Source: Paenibacillus xylanexedens
Lineage (GTDB): Bacteria; Bacillota; Bacilli; Paenibacillales; Paenibacillaceae
NCBI RefSeq assembly: GCF_007680605.1
Contig: NZ_VEIO01000001.1
Location: 1,736,001 to 1,800,000 of the forward strand
DNA length: 64,000 nt
Direction: 5' to 3'
Notes under the pieces: model-generated
Seen by the model: only the letters and a program-made list of their open reading frames with translations
Told to the model about the DNA's origin: nothing
Database searches by the model: none
Part shown: piece by piece, positions 1 to 8,754 of the stretch
Layout: each line of letters begins with the position of its first letter
Position numbering within the stretch: the stretch's first letter is position 1
Made by a program: the position numbers and the translations under genes

Positions 1-13
1 ATCACCTCCTTTT
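1..13 (-). promoter_or_regulatory. Ribosome binding site of a gene beyond the left edge
   Basis: Read on the minus strand, the first bases are AAAAGGAGGTGAT, an almost full-length match to the anti-Shine-Dalgarno sequence. A leftward gene should therefore start just outside the window. Nothing of its coding sequence is visible. Confidence 0.6.
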
Positions 14-164
14 CTCATCAATGTTAGACTTTCCATCAGATCAGATCCTATACTTAAATGGATTTAAGTGGATTAAAAACCTCATATTCCTATTTATTTG
101 CTAGAATATAAACTAATTTTTAACCCGATACTTATTGTTGTTTACAAAGGGAGGAGGTCTCACT

Positions 165-446
165 TTGCCCAATCAAAACAAGGTTGATCTAGCTACCGAA
201 AACGCAAAAAAACCAGCAGAAGGTTCGCTAAACTCGAGTGGACATACACTGGAGCAGCATGCATCTAACGCGGTTTCTGAGGTGCAGACGGCTTTAAATC
301 AGGCTATAAGCTCGGTCAATGGAGCCAATGCGGCAACGGATTCACAAGCGTTGGAGAAGGCCGGGCAGCAGATAACCCGAGCAGAAGAATTTTTAGATCA
401 AGCGCAAACTTCAGCAAACGCATTACGTCTGCCGGACCAACAATAA
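165..446 (+). CDS. Small Ala/Gln/Asn-rich protein of unknown function
   Basis: This is a 93-residue polar protein. I chose the TTG start at 165 because GGGAGGAGG lies just before it; the upstream in-frame TTG at 135 has no ribosome binding site. The N-terminal third is Asn/Lys-rich. The rest looks like one or two amphipathic helices (Ala, Gln, Glu, Ser) with no cysteines, no signal peptide and no membrane segment. It is followed by a clear intrinsic terminator and appears monocistronic. I do not recognise a family. A coiled-coil or spore-associated small protein is possible but unsupported. Coding potential is credible because of the strong ribosome binding site and terminator. Confidence 0.6.
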   Translation: MPNQNKVDLATENAKKPAEGSLNSSGHTLEQHASNAVSEVQTALNQAISSVNGANAATDSQALEKAGQQITRAEEFLDQAQTSANALRLPDQQ

Positions 447-582
447 AACGGCCGTGGTGCTGGTCACAGCGTTTTTCCTTCTTTTCCGAATCTTCTCCGA
501 TAACATATGCATGGGTATTTACTCTGCATTGACGATTGGAGGAAGCATTTTTCCTAGCACACATATAGTCACTATCAAAATG

Positions 583-612
583 CTTCGGCTTGCGCCGAAG
601 TTTTTTGTTTTT
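583..612 (+). terminator. Intrinsic terminator
   Basis: CTTCGGC and GCCGAAG form a 7-bp stem around the loop TTGC and are followed by a run of T broken by one G. It ends the transcript of the small protein gene at 165-446. Confidence 0.85.
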
Positions 613-742
613 TAAGTTGGTTCGGACCGTTTTAAGAAGCAGGTTGAAAAAGAATGATTGAAGGCCAGGTATTAGAAAAAGTCTTGAACATATTATAGGT
701 AATATCTATTCAACTATGGTTAAGGAGGAAATGATAAAAACG

Positions 743-1828
743 ATGTTACCTATGGAAGAATATTTTGGTAAGTTAGAACTCGTTCATTCATTTTATGGGG
801 CTATGCCTACAGGCGTTAGTGTTTCCGAAACCGGTCGTATCTTTGTTTGTTTTCCGAAGTGGGGAGATGATGTCAGATTTACGGTAGCGGAAATTGTTGA
901 GGGTCAGTTGCAGCCTTATCCCAATGCAGAAACGAATTTATTCAACCCTTCGAATATCGCGATGTCCCTCATCAGTGTGCAAAGTATAGTTGCGGATGGA
1001 AGGGGAACCCTGTGGATACTGGATACGGCTGCACCCAATTTTTCCGAACCCGTTAAAGGAGGGGCAAAATTAGTTGCCGTAGATTTAAGCACAAATAAGA
1101 TAAGAAAAGTATATACATTTACAGAAGAGGTTGTCTTGCCGACAACGTATCTGAATGATGTCCGATTTGACTTTCGTGTAGGCAAAGCAGGTTACGCCTA
1201 TATAACGGATTCTTCTTCCAATGGTCCAGGCGCCATTATCGTCGTGGATTTGGATAGCGGAAATGCGTATAGACGGTTGAATGGAGCAAGTTCTACCTCA
1301 CCTGACCCGTATTTTGTACCGAAAGTGGAAGGTAGAATCCTGATGAATCGTAACGCGGATGGTTCGACATCGCCCTTTCGTTTGGCCTCTGATGGTATAG
1401 CCATTTCTCCGGATGGAAAAATGTTATTCTATTGTCCGTTGACCAGTCGCCAGCTATATTCGATCTCAACAGAATCTTTAAGAGACAGAGCAATACCCGA
1501 TTTTAAGTTAAGTGATTTTGTGCAGTATTGGGGAGAGAAGGGTGCATCGGATGGCATGATCACGGATGCGAAGGGAAACGTTTATGCCGGAGATTATGAG
1601 AACGATAGCATTCGAAAAATATTGCCCAATGGAGTCATGGAAACCATTGCCCATGATCCCCGAATGTTATGGCCGGATACCTTCTCGATTGGCCCGGATC
1701 AATATTTATATGTAATTGTGAACCAATTACATAGGCAGGCAAGATTTCATTATGGAAAAGACCTGCGAGAAAAACCTTACATTTTATTGCGTTTGAAAAT
1801 AGATGAATTACCTGCACCTACATTTTGA
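743..1828 (+). CDS. Major royal jelly protein/yellow-family protein
   Basis: About 361 residues resembling the MRJP/yellow family (a six-bladed beta-propeller related to SMP30/gluconolactonase-like proteins). Supporting signs are the repeated strand-turn pattern, a segment with YAYITDSS followed by an IIVVDLDSG strand, the stretch ASDGIAISPDGKMLFYCPLT, and a late GMITDAKGNVYAGD segment. There is no signal peptide, so a cytoplasmic location is likely. In bacteria this family probably binds or hydrolyses small molecules, but the substrate is unknown. Start choice is uncertain: AAGGAGG at 722-728 sits 2 nt before ATG 731 and 14 nt before ATG 743, while ATG 716 precedes the ribosome binding site. 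The gene stands alone with a terminator downstream. Confidence 0.75.
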   Translation: MLPMEEYFGKLELVHSFYGAMPTGVSVSETGRIFVCFPKWGDDVRFTVAEIVEGQLQPYPNAETNLFNPSNIAMSLISVQSIVADGRGTLWILDTAAPNFSEPVKGGAKLVAVDLSTNKIRKVYTFTEEVVLPTTYLNDVRFDFRVGKAGYAYITDSSSNGPGAIIVVDLDSGNAYRRLNGASSTSPDPYFVPKVEGRILMNRNADGSTSPFRLASDGIAISPDGKMLFYCPLTSRQLYSISTESLRDRAIPDFKLSDFVQYWGEKGASDGMITDAKGNVYAGDYENDSIRKILPNGVMETIAHDPRMLWPDTFSIGPDQYLYVIVNQLHRQARFHYGKDLREKPYILLRLKIDELPAPTF

Positions 1829-1875
1829 TAATTAAAACTCTCTTCAAAGGGAAACGATACAACACCAACCAAAAG

Positions 1876-1911
1876 AGGCAGTGGATCACCATGATCTACT
1901 GCCTTTATTTG
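1876..1911 (+). terminator. Intrinsic terminator
   Basis: A 13-bp stem (1876-1888 with 1892-1904, one G-T wobble) with a 3-nt loop is followed by a T-rich stretch. It ends the MRJP-family transcript. Confidence 0.85.
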
Positions 1912-2068
1912 TTGTAACTATGTATAATTATATATGAATCTATACTATTTGTGGTAAATTTGAATAGTAGATTGTAGTCGAAAGCTGAATACCGTTCAAT
2001 TTACAAAGAATTATGCTTTTGGGAAAATGATTGTATATCTTAAAATGACGTGTAGGGGAGAGCTTTCA

Positions 2069-4366
2069 ATGCAGGTTCAGAAGGTTAAGCACCATGAATG
2101 CTTCGAGCAAATATATAACCATACACCGATTGGAGTTGCTCTCATAGCTCCGGCAGGAAATTGGCTGAAAGTGAATCCTGCTTTTTGCCATATGACCGGT
2201 TTCACTTGTGAAGAACTATTGGAGCTCCGCGGCCAGGATTTAACACACCCGGAGGATTCTTCGAAGGATGTTATTAAAGAAGCTGGAATGTTTGACAACA
2301 AAGCCAAAGAAAATATATACGACATTCGCTGCATTAAGAAGAATGGCGAAGAGTTGTGGTGTTCATTTCATGTAACTCCAGTCCGTGACGAAGTAACGTC
2401 TGAAATCATTTACTTCATTTGCTATATTGTAGATATTACGGATCGTATCCGATCTGAACAAAGACTTTCGCACAGTGAAGGCATTGGCATCAATGCCGAA
2501 CGCCTGGCGAAGATTGGAAGTTGGAAATGGGATGTAGTTCATGATCAGATCACCATTTCCAAACAGGTGCTGGAGATCTTTGAACTTGACCGAATTAACC
2601 AATATTTCTGTGCAAAAGATGTCTATAAGGTAATGAGTCCTGCCGATGCAGCATCTTTACGGGAAAGAATAAAAGACGCAGCGCAAAGCAGTCCATTTGT
2701 TTTTGAATTTAAATCTACTCGCTCAAAAGAGAGCGTAAAATATATTCAATTACGTGGGTTAATCAATTTTGACGAACACCAACAGCCCATAGAGTTAAAA
2801 GGCGTGCTTCAGGATATTACCGATCAGAAACAGATCGAATTCAAGCTTCAAGAAACCATTGAACGTTATACCTCGCTTAAAAAGTATAATCATGACGCTA
2901 TTATTTCATTCGACATGAGTGGAAACATTATTAACGCCAACCCAGCGGCCGTAAAGATGACAGGTTACGAAGTAAACGAGATGGTTGGGAAAAGTATAGG
3001 ACGATTTATTGGAGCTAGCAATCTAGGCCTCATTCTGCGGAATCACTATGATTTGGCTGAGAAGAAAATGAACCATGTTTTGCACAGGGACGGCCGTGAA
3101 ACGGAAGTATTGGCAACCCTTGCTCCAATTATTATTAACAATGTCAATGTCGGTTACTATTTAATGGCCAAGGACATTACCGAACAGAAAAAGCTTCTTG
3201 TCGCAAAAGAAACAGCTGAAAGAATGAATCAGGCGAAAAGCGATTTTTTGGCGATGATGAGCCATGAAATACGAACACCCATGAATGGTGTGATCGGAAT
3301 GACAGATCTTCTTCTGGATACGCCGGGTCTAAGCTTGGAGCAGAAGGAATATATTCAGATCATTCAAAAAAGTGGAGATTCCTTACTTACGATTATTAAT
3401 GACATCCTCGATTTTTCTAAAATCGAGTCTGGGAAAACCGATTTAGCAGTTGATCCATTTGATCTTCAAGAAATCGTGACAGAAACGGTGCAGATCGTAA
3501 AACCTTTGATCCGAGAAAAGAAGTTAGATATTCATATTTCTTTGGATGAGGCGCTTCCAATACCGCTATATGGTGACGCACCTCGTTTAAAACAAGTACT
3601 TACTAATCTCATCGGTAATGCTGTGAAGTTTACTCTGGAAGGCAGTGTAGACATTGAAGCAAGGGTTAAAGAACAATGTGAGGAAAACGTATATCTTCAT
3701 TTTAAAGTCAAAGATACAGGAGTAGGGATCCCGGTAGAGAAAAGGCAGCAATTATTTGAGCCATTCTACCAATTGGATAACTATATGACCCGCAAAACGC
3801 AAGGAACGGGATTGGGACTGGCGATCAGCAAAAAATTGATAGAACTCATGCATGGAGATATATGGATTGAGGATTCGGATGAACCTGGCACAACGTTTGT
3901 ATTCACAGCCTGCTTTAAAATAAAAAATGAGGACGTTGGCCAGCACATAGAGTCCTCTCAAAAAAAGAGTAGAGGCACCCCTCTCCATATTCTGATTGCG
4001 GAGGATAATGAAATGAATCAGCTCGTCCTCAGTAAAATGATTGAGAAAAAGGGACACTTCGTAGATCATGTCGTGGACGGAAAAGAAGCTATAGAGGCTG
4101 TCCAACGAAATGTATACGATATCGTGTTTATGGATGTGCACATGCCAAAATTGGATGGACTTGAAGCAACACGAGCAATTAAAGAGAAGCTATCTTCTGA
4201 AGAATGTCCTTATATTGTTGCAGTGACTGCAAATGCTCTAAGAGGAGATAGGGATCGATGCTTGAAGGCAGGAATGGATGAATACATTAGTAAACCGATC
4301 AAAAGTGAATCTATATATCAAGTGATAGAGACGTACTATAACAAAAAACAGATGAATCATTCGTAA
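2069..4366 (+). CDS. Hybrid sensor histidine kinase with three PAS domains and a receiver
   Basis: A 765-residue cytoplasmic hybrid kinase with no membrane segment. In order: three PAS/PAC sensor modules (about residues 10-370, including GSWKWDVVHD and IISFDMSGNIINANPAA), a HisKA dimerisation domain with SHEIRTPMNG (phospho-acceptor His399), and a HATPase_c domain with N-box NLIGNAVKF and G-boxes DTGVGIP and GTGLGLAIS. The C-terminal receiver carries IAEDNEMN, phospho-acceptor Asp689 in FMDVHMP, and the conserved Lys in YISKPI. ATG 2069 is chosen because GGGGAGAG precedes it; the in-frame ATG at 2027 lacks a ribosome binding site. No output regulator or phosphotransfer protein is adjacent, so its partner is elsewhere. 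Multiple PAS domains suggest sensing of cytosolic redox, oxygen or a ligand. Confidence 0.92.
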   Translation: MQVQKVKHHECFEQIYNHTPIGVALIAPAGNWLKVNPAFCHMTGFTCEELLELRGQDLTHPEDSSKDVIKEAGMFDNKAKENIYDIRCIKKNGEELWCSFHVTPVRDEVTSEIIYFICYIVDITDRIRSEQRLSHSEGIGINAERLAKIGSWKWDVVHDQITISKQVLEIFELDRINQYFCAKDVYKVMSPADAASLRERIKDAAQSSPFVFEFKSTRSKESVKYIQLRGLINFDEHQQPIELKGVLQDITDQKQIEFKLQETIERYTSLKKYNHDAIISFDMSGNIINANPAAVKMTGYEVNEMVGKSIGRFIGASNLGLILRNHYDLAEKKMNHVLHRDGRETEVLATLAPIIINNVNVGYYLMAKDITEQKKLLVAKETAERMNQAKSDFLAMMSHEIRTPMNGVIGMTDLLLDTPGLSLEQKEYIQIIQKSGDSLLTIINDILDFSKIESGKTDLAVDPFDLQEIVTETVQIVKPLIREKKLDIHISLDEALPIPLYGDAPRLKQVLTNLIGNAVKFTLEGSVDIEARVKEQCEENVYLHFKVKDTGVGIPVEKRQQLFEPFYQLDNYMTRKTQGTGLGLAISKKLIELMHGDIWIEDSDEPGTTFVFTACFKIKNEDVGQHIESSQKKSRGTPLHILIAEDNEMNQLVLSKMIEKKGHFVDHVVDGKEAIEAVQRNVYDIVFMDVHMPKLDGLEATRAIKEKLSSEECPYIVAVTANALRGDRDRCLKAGMDEYISKPIKSESIYQVIETYYNKKQMNHS

Positions 4367-4393
4367 TTACAAAAGTTCATGTGGAAATAACCA

Positions 4394-4434
4394 GCCGCAG
4401 TCTTATACTGGAAAATAATATCTTAGACTGCGGC
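4394..4434. terminator. 10-bp inverted repeat between convergent genes
   Basis: GCCGCAGTCT at 4394-4403 is perfectly complementary to 4425-4434, with a 21-nt loop. There is no T-tract on either side. It lies between the kinase gene and the leftward lactonase gene, so a weak or factor-assisted terminator is possible. Confidence 0.4.
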
Positions 4435-4601
4435 ATCTGTTAGAGACACGTAATACTAATTTCAGTTTAGGTTAAACATTCTTACTACAAACTTTACTCC
4501 TCGAATACGGCCCATTCACCACGTTCCTGACGAATTAGTTATATAGCGGACTCCTCTAACTCTTTTACCAACGTAAAATCGGCAGTCGTGCCACGCCTGA
4601 G

Positions 4602-5450
4602 TCATTCATAGTATCCTTCAGTAGATTTTCTCAAAGTACTGAATTGATCCGCATCATGCCCGAACCACACTTGGGATCTCGTGCGCGCGGCCAAAACACG
4701 AATTTTCTCCACGGTGTTTCGGTAGCCGATCAGATCATAGATTATTCCAGGTGGCTTGACCGGCGGACCAAAGCTTTCCGCAGAATAGATGGCATCGGAA
4801 GCTAAAATAATTCCGCCGGTTTCTGGCATATCGATCTGGAGACCTAACATTCCCCATGCATGACCGCTTCCGAAATTCAGGATTTTGATACCGTCTACCA
4901 ATTCTAGATTGTCTTCTCCCGGTTTGATTGTTTTCCATTGAAGCTGGTTCTTGATCCATGCATCGATATCAGCCCACACATAGGCTCCTTCCTTCTCATT
5001 ACGGGCGTAGGTCTGCAGCGCTCCATTAAATTCATCCTCATGCACGATAATGGTCGCATTCGTGAACAATTCGAGGCATCCTGCATGGTCCAGATGTAAG
5101 TGGGAGGCAATGACATACTTGACTTCGTCCGGTCTAACCCTTAGCTGCTCCAGACGATTATGCAGGTAACATTCCTCGCTTGCTGACCACGGAGACGACA
5201 GTTGAGTCGACTGTGCCCAACGCCCTTGAACGCCCATCGAATTCGGGTTACAGGCGGTATCAAATAATATTTTTCCTTCAGGATGATCAATCAGTACCGT
5301 ATAGATTGGAAATTCAACAAATTGTGTCTGGGCATTCGGATTATGGATGGTTGCCGGATTATGCATGGAGATGATCCAGTTTTTATCCATGCTCATTCGA
5401 CCGTTATCCAACACATATAACTTGGGACGCTTTTTAATGATGTTTGTCAT
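4602..5450 (-). CDS. Metallo-beta-lactamase-fold N-acyl homoserine lactonase-like protein
   Basis: About 282 residues with the lactonase zinc motif SHLHLDHAG (His117, His119, Asp121, His122), a later zinc His in GSGHAWG, Asp in ILASDAIYS, and a C-terminal WFGHDADQF. The N-terminal KLYVLDNGRMSMDKN resembles the AiiA/AttM/AiiB quorum-quenching lactonase branch, which opens the lactone ring of acyl-homoserine lactones in the cytoplasm. ATG 5450 is preferred: GGCGGG lies 8 nt upstream and the encoded N-terminus fits the family. The longer GTG start at 5489 has a ribosome binding site that is too close. It is divergent from an HxlR regulator, with a palindrome between them. The substrate is inferred from the family, so a different lactone remains possible. 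Confidence 0.8.
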   Translation of the reverse strand: MTNIIKKRPKLYVLDNGRMSMDKNWIISMHNPATIHNPNAQTQFVEFPIYTVLIDHPEGKILFDTACNPNSMGVQGRWAQSTQLSSPWSASEECYLHNRLEQLRVRPDEVKYVIASHLHLDHAGCLELFTNATIIVHEDEFNGALQTYARNEKEGAYVWADIDAWIKNQLQWKTIKPGEDNLELVDGIKILNFGSGHAWGMLGLQIDMPETGGIILASDAIYSAESFGPPVKPPGIIYDLIGYRNTVEKIRVLAARTRSQVWFGHDADQFSTLRKSTEGYYE

Positions 5451-5539
5451 GTGATTTACCCGCCTTCGAAGGAATATAGTACAGGGCACCCCCTGGTATA
5501 GACATACAGTAATCCAAAAAATAAAATGATATAAGTAGG

Positions 5540-5551
5540 CACTTTAAAGTG
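5540..5551. promoter_or_regulatory. Palindromic candidate operator for the HxlR regulator
   Basis: CACTTTAAAGTG is a perfect 12-bp palindrome in the divergent intergenic region between the lactonase gene and the HxlR gene. HxlR regulators commonly bind such dyads and control the neighbouring divergent gene. Binding here is inferred. Confidence 0.45.
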
Positions 5552-5587
5552 TCCTGGGAACTTCAGCGGGCATAGGAGGGGAACGGT

Positions 5588-5977
5588 TTGGCACATTCAG
5601 CAAAAACGAAACAATCAGATATTTCGTTATCCAATTGCGGCTATAGCAAAGTTCTTGATATTATCTCTGACAAATGGACTGCACTTGTTATATATGCTAT
5701 GGAAAACGGTAAGATCAGATATGGAGAAATACTGCGGAGAATTGAGGGGATATCTAAAAAAATGCTTACCCAAACGGTACGCAAGCTGGAGCGAGATGGT
5801 TTGGTTCAAAGACATATTACACCTACAGTACCTATAACTGTCGAATATTCTCTAACAACATTAGGGGAAACCTTGCTTGAGCCGATGAAAGAGATCAGGC
5901 AGTGGGGAAGGGAGCATTACACTCAAGTCGTTGAGGCGCGAGTTCAATATGATTCTGCTTATACCTTTCAAGAATAG
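5588..5977 (+). CDS. HxlR family winged-helix transcriptional regulator
   Basis: A 129-residue single-domain regulator. The hallmark N-terminal SNCGYSKVLDIISDKW contains the conserved Cys17, which in redox-sensing members (HypR, YodB) is the thiol sensor; Cys17 is the only cysteine. The helix-turn-helix runs through IRYGEILRRIEGISKKMLTQ and the wing through LVQRHI. The TTG start at 5588 is fixed by TAGGAGGGG upstream. Its divergent arrangement with the lactonase gene and the palindrome between them suggest it controls that gene and itself. The effector is unknown; an electrophile or quinone would fit the single Cys. Confidence 0.9.
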   Translation: MAHSAKTKQSDISLSNCGYSKVLDIISDKWTALVIYAMENGKIRYGEILRRIEGISKKMLTQTVRKLERDGLVQRHITPTVPITVEYSLTTLGETLLEPMKEIRQWGREHYTQVVEARVQYDSAYTFQE

Positions 5978-6003
5978 CCTGAGCAATCGCTCAAAACAGG
6001 GAC

Positions 6004-6034
6004 TTGAGTCTCCCTTTACAGGAGACCATATACT
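6004..6034 (+). promoter_or_regulatory. MerR-type promoter (19-bp spacer) for the hydrolase gene
   Basis: TTGAGT (6004-6009) and TATACT (6029-6034) are separated by exactly 19 bp. The spacer contains the dyad CTCC...GGAG, part of GTCTCC-7 nt-GGAGAC. Overlong spacers with a central dyad are the signature of MerR-family activators. An almost identical element precedes the MerR gene at 8689-8719, linking the two genes. Confidence 0.8.
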
Positions 6035-6078
6035 TGCTCTTAAGTAGTTAGTCGCAACACGACAAAGGAGCTGGGTAT

Positions 6079-7512
6079 ATGAGAAATCTGGAGGCTATTG
6101 TCATCCTGTGGAACATTGCGGTTTTGGGATGGATTTTGGTTGGAACAGAAAAAAAGGCGCGAGGCTTATTTATTAGTCTCGGTATATCGGTTATTGTCAT
6201 TTTTCTGCAAGGTATACTGGAAGGCATCCGTTGGCAGCTCATTCCTGCTTGCGCCCTTGCTGTTGTACCACTTTATATGCTTGTGCGATCTAGACTCCCA
6301 TGGTCTACACAGCCCAAAAGCTCTAAATCAAGCGTAATGAGAAGGAGCATTGGAATGACGGCAGCTATCATTTATGCTTTTGTAGCTGTCACGCTGCCAA
6401 TACTACTGCCTGTTTTTACTTTTGCCGAGCCAACAGGAAATTATAAGATAGGAACCACATCTTATGAGTGGACAGACGCAACAAGAGAGGAAACCTTTAC
6501 TCCAGAAGATGGGGATAAGCGTAAACTTAAAATTCAAATTTGGTACCCTGCCGATAAGGATTCAAAGGGAGAAATAAGCCCATACGTACAAGACGGGGCA
6601 TTGTTGGCAGAAGGTTATCATCGACTTTTAGATATGCCAAAGCAGTTATTTAACAACATACGCTATGTAAAAACACATTCCCTTGAAAATGTGGACATCT
6701 CAGATCAGGAAGCAGCTTACCCTGTCTTGATTTTTTCACATGGCTTGAATGGCCATAAAAATCAAAATACATTCCAAATCGAGGAAATCGCCAGTCACGG
6801 CTACATTGTCGTAGGTATTGACCATACCTATAACAGCACGGTTTCCCCATTTTCCGACGGTACGGTTGTTTACTTTACTCCAGGTCAAGATGAGACGGTC
6901 GAGATGATGGATCAAACGAATGAGATTTGGGAACAGGATGCCAAATTTGTTTTAGGTCAGGTGGAAAAACTGGCTGCTTATGATCCAGATCATCGTTTTA
7001 CAGGCCGAATGGATTTGCAGCGTATCGGAATGTTTGGACATTCCTTTGGCGGGGCAACAAGTACACAAATGTTAATGTCCGATCCTCGAATCAAGGCAGC
7101 CTTGAATATGGATGGGGTGCTTTATGGAAAGCTGCGAGTGCCTGAAGGGGGCTTCAATAAACCTTTTCTAATGATGAGTGCGGATCAATCCAGATATTTT
7201 GAGCAGCATGTTAAAGATCCTGCACTCACTGCCTCATTGACAGATTTATTCAAACGATATGATCATATTACAGATGACGGGAATTACTGGCTAACACTGC
7301 GTGATATGTCGCATATGGGCTTTTCCGATCTGTATCTTACATCGCCATTATTTGAATGGATGGGCGGTATAAGCTTGAAAAAATCACATCCGATTATCAA
7401 TGCATACACGCTGGATTTTTTTAATCACTTCTTGAAACAGGAGCCATTGAAGCTACTTGATCAAAATATAGGCGAGCATACGCTGTTTACGTTAGAAAAA
7501 GGCGAGAAATAA
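6079..7512 (+). CDS. Membrane-anchored PAF-acetylhydrolase-like alpha/beta hydrolase
   Basis: A 477-residue protein. Residues 1-110 hold about four hydrophobic segments (three in the first 70 residues, one near 90-110), placing the catalytic domain outside the membrane. The rest resembles the platelet-activating factor acetylhydrolase/dienelactone hydrolase group: nucleophile elbow GHSFGG (Ser322), acid in NMDG (Asp345) and catalytic His in MSHMG (His412), with an early strand LKIQIWYPA and FSHGLNG oxyanion region. Ribosome binding site AGGAG precedes ATG 6079. It is expressed from a MerR-type promoter, and the likely regulator lies immediately downstream in convergent orientation. The natural substrate (short-chain lipid or xenobiotic ester) cannot be told from sequence. 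Confidence 0.82.
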   Translation: MRNLEAIVILWNIAVLGWILVGTEKKARGLFISLGISVIVIFLQGILEGIRWQLIPACALAVVPLYMLVRSRLPWSTQPKSSKSSVMRRSIGMTAAIIYAFVAVTLPILLPVFTFAEPTGNYKIGTTSYEWTDATREETFTPEDGDKRKLKIQIWYPADKDSKGEISPYVQDGALLAEGYHRLLDMPKQLFNNIRYVKTHSLENVDISDQEAAYPVLIFSHGLNGHKNQNTFQIEEIASHGYIVVGIDHTYNSTVSPFSDGTVVYFTPGQDETVEMMDQTNEIWEQDAKFVLGQVEKLAAYDPDHRFTGRMDLQRIGMFGHSFGGATSTQMLMSDPRIKAALNMDGVLYGKLRVPEGGFNKPFLMMSADQSRYFEQHVKDPALTASLTDLFKRYDHITDDGNYWLTLRDMSHMGFSDLYLTSPLFEWMGGISLKKSHPIINAYTLDFFNHFLKQEPLKLLDQNIGEHTLFTLEKGEK

Positions 7513-7532
7513 GCTGAAAATCCGGAAGTAAA

Positions 7533-7609
7533 AAGCCAGTCATTCTAAACTGCAACCAAGTTGTCAGATGTTGTTCTGACCAATGGTTTTCAGTCACGGT
7601 GACTGGCTT
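7533..7609. terminator. Inverted repeats between convergent genes
   Basis: AAGCCAGTCA at 7533-7542 is complementary to 7600-7609. A competing tight dyad, CAGTCAC-G-GTGACTG, lies at 7591-7605. The structure sits between the hydrolase gene and the leftward MerR gene and may act as a shared terminator. Confidence 0.45.
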
Positions 7610-7628
7610 CTCTATGGTTTCTTACAGG

Positions 7629-8663
7629 TTAGATCTGCTGAAGCTTCCATCTCAAGCCGCGAAATAACAAGTCGTCTCTTTGGGACAATTGTTCAAATTT
7701 GGGGCTAAGCTTGGAACAAAGCCTTACGGATCGTTTGAAATTTTCGGTTTCGAGTTTGTCTATATGGGCTTTTATCGTGTGAAGAAACGCCTTGCCGTCA
7801 TTCGTAGCATTAGAGTGGGAATATAGCTGTAATGCATCCTCAACAATGGCTTGTACATAGCTGCTATGAGGTTCGTAGTTATTTTTCAGAGCAATACTCA
7901 ATCGTTTCTGAATACGGTGCATGAGCCGGACCCATTCCTTAGTCGTATAAATTGCATGCTGAGCGATGTTAACAAATAGAAACTCTACACTTTGAAGATC
8001 AGCAATGAATTCAGGGGAGCTAATCAGCTCTTTTAACTCCTTCCATGCCATGAGTTGCTTGGCAGACAGGTTTTCCGGATGAAGGATGTACTGGTTGAAG
8101 TAATGGAAAAAAGCATCTTGCCATGCTGCTGGAATAGTTGACATAAATCCGATTTCTTCTATTTTGGTTAAAACGAATTGCTGTCTGTTTTGTTGATTTT
8201 GCTTCTGGATATCAACTAATTCATGAATGTGCGAAAGAAGAGGGGAGGGAGTCGTCTTGGAATCCTTACTATAATCGTTAGCTGTGCTTCTGGCATTTTG
8301 CAAAATCGCAATCATGCCATTCAGTGCTTGAACCTCCGTTTGTAACGTTTCTATTTGCCAATCCAGCGAGGTCTCCATCGATATTTCCCCGGAAAGAAGT
8401 TTCTTAATATCATCGATCCCGAATCTTAGTTCACGAAGTGTTTTAACAAGCTGTAGACGCCATATGGCCTCGGTTGTGTAAAAGCGGTACCCGCTGTTAT
8501 TTACAAAAGATGCTTTCACTAAGTGTATTTCATCATAATAACGAACCGTCTTTACTGTAGAATCTATCATCTGCGCAGTTTCTCCAATGGAAAATAACAC
8601 ACTGTCTGCTGTTTCTTGTTTTAATGTTTGCATGGTAGATCGCTCATTTTGTTTTCGCTGCAT
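7629..8663 (-). CDS. MerR family transcriptional regulator with long C-terminal domain
   Basis: About 344 residues. The MerR winged helix-turn-helix starts near residue 22 (SIGETAQMIDSTVKTVRYYD) and continues with GYRFYTTEAIWRLQLVKTLR. It is followed by a dimerisation coiled coil and about 220 helical residues that do not match a ligand domain I know. ATG 8663 is chosen: AGAGGTG lies upstream, and the promoter with TSS near 8682 excludes the longer open frame to 8804. The gene has its own 19-bp-spacer MerR promoter, and a near-copy drives the adjacent hydrolase gene, so autoregulation and control of that gene are inferred. Dyad and spacer resemble those of multidrug-sensing members (BmrR, Mta, TipA). 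Confidence 0.88.
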   Translation of the reverse strand: MQRKQNERSTMQTLKQETADSVLFSIGETAQMIDSTVKTVRYYDEIHLVKASFVNNSGYRFYTTEAIWRLQLVKTLRELRFGIDDIKKLLSGEISMETSLDWQIETLQTEVQALNGMIAILQNARSTANDYSKDSKTTPSPLLSHIHELVDIQKQNQQNRQQFVLTKIEEIGFMSTIPAAWQDAFFHYFNQYILHPENLSAKQLMAWKELKELISSPEFIADLQSVEFLFVNIAQHAIYTTKEWVRLMHRIQKRLSIALKNNYEPHSSYVQAIVEDALQLYSHSNATNDGKAFLHTIKAHIDKLETENFKRSVRLCSKLSPKFEQLSQRDDLLFRGLRWKLQQI

Positions 8664-8688
8664 AACCTTTTCACCTCTGTGATTGTAT

Positions 8689-8719
8689 AGTATATCATCT
8701 CCTGTTAGGGGAGACTCAA
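8689..8719 (-). promoter_or_regulatory. MerR-type autoregulatory promoter (19-bp spacer)
   Basis: On the minus strand, TTGAGT (8719-8714) and TATACT (8694-8689) are separated by 19 bp. The spacer contains TCTCC-7 nt-GGAGA. Its layout and sequence nearly duplicate the promoter at 6004-6034. Confidence 0.8.
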
Positions 8720-8754
8720 CACAACAACTTTTCGGGCTCTTGATCGCAGCAAAA

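Noticed and set aside
3752..4141. 129-codon minus-strand frame inside the histidine kinase gene
   Set aside because: It is the antisense of the conserved kinase-receiver region, with no ribosome binding site and no recognisable product.
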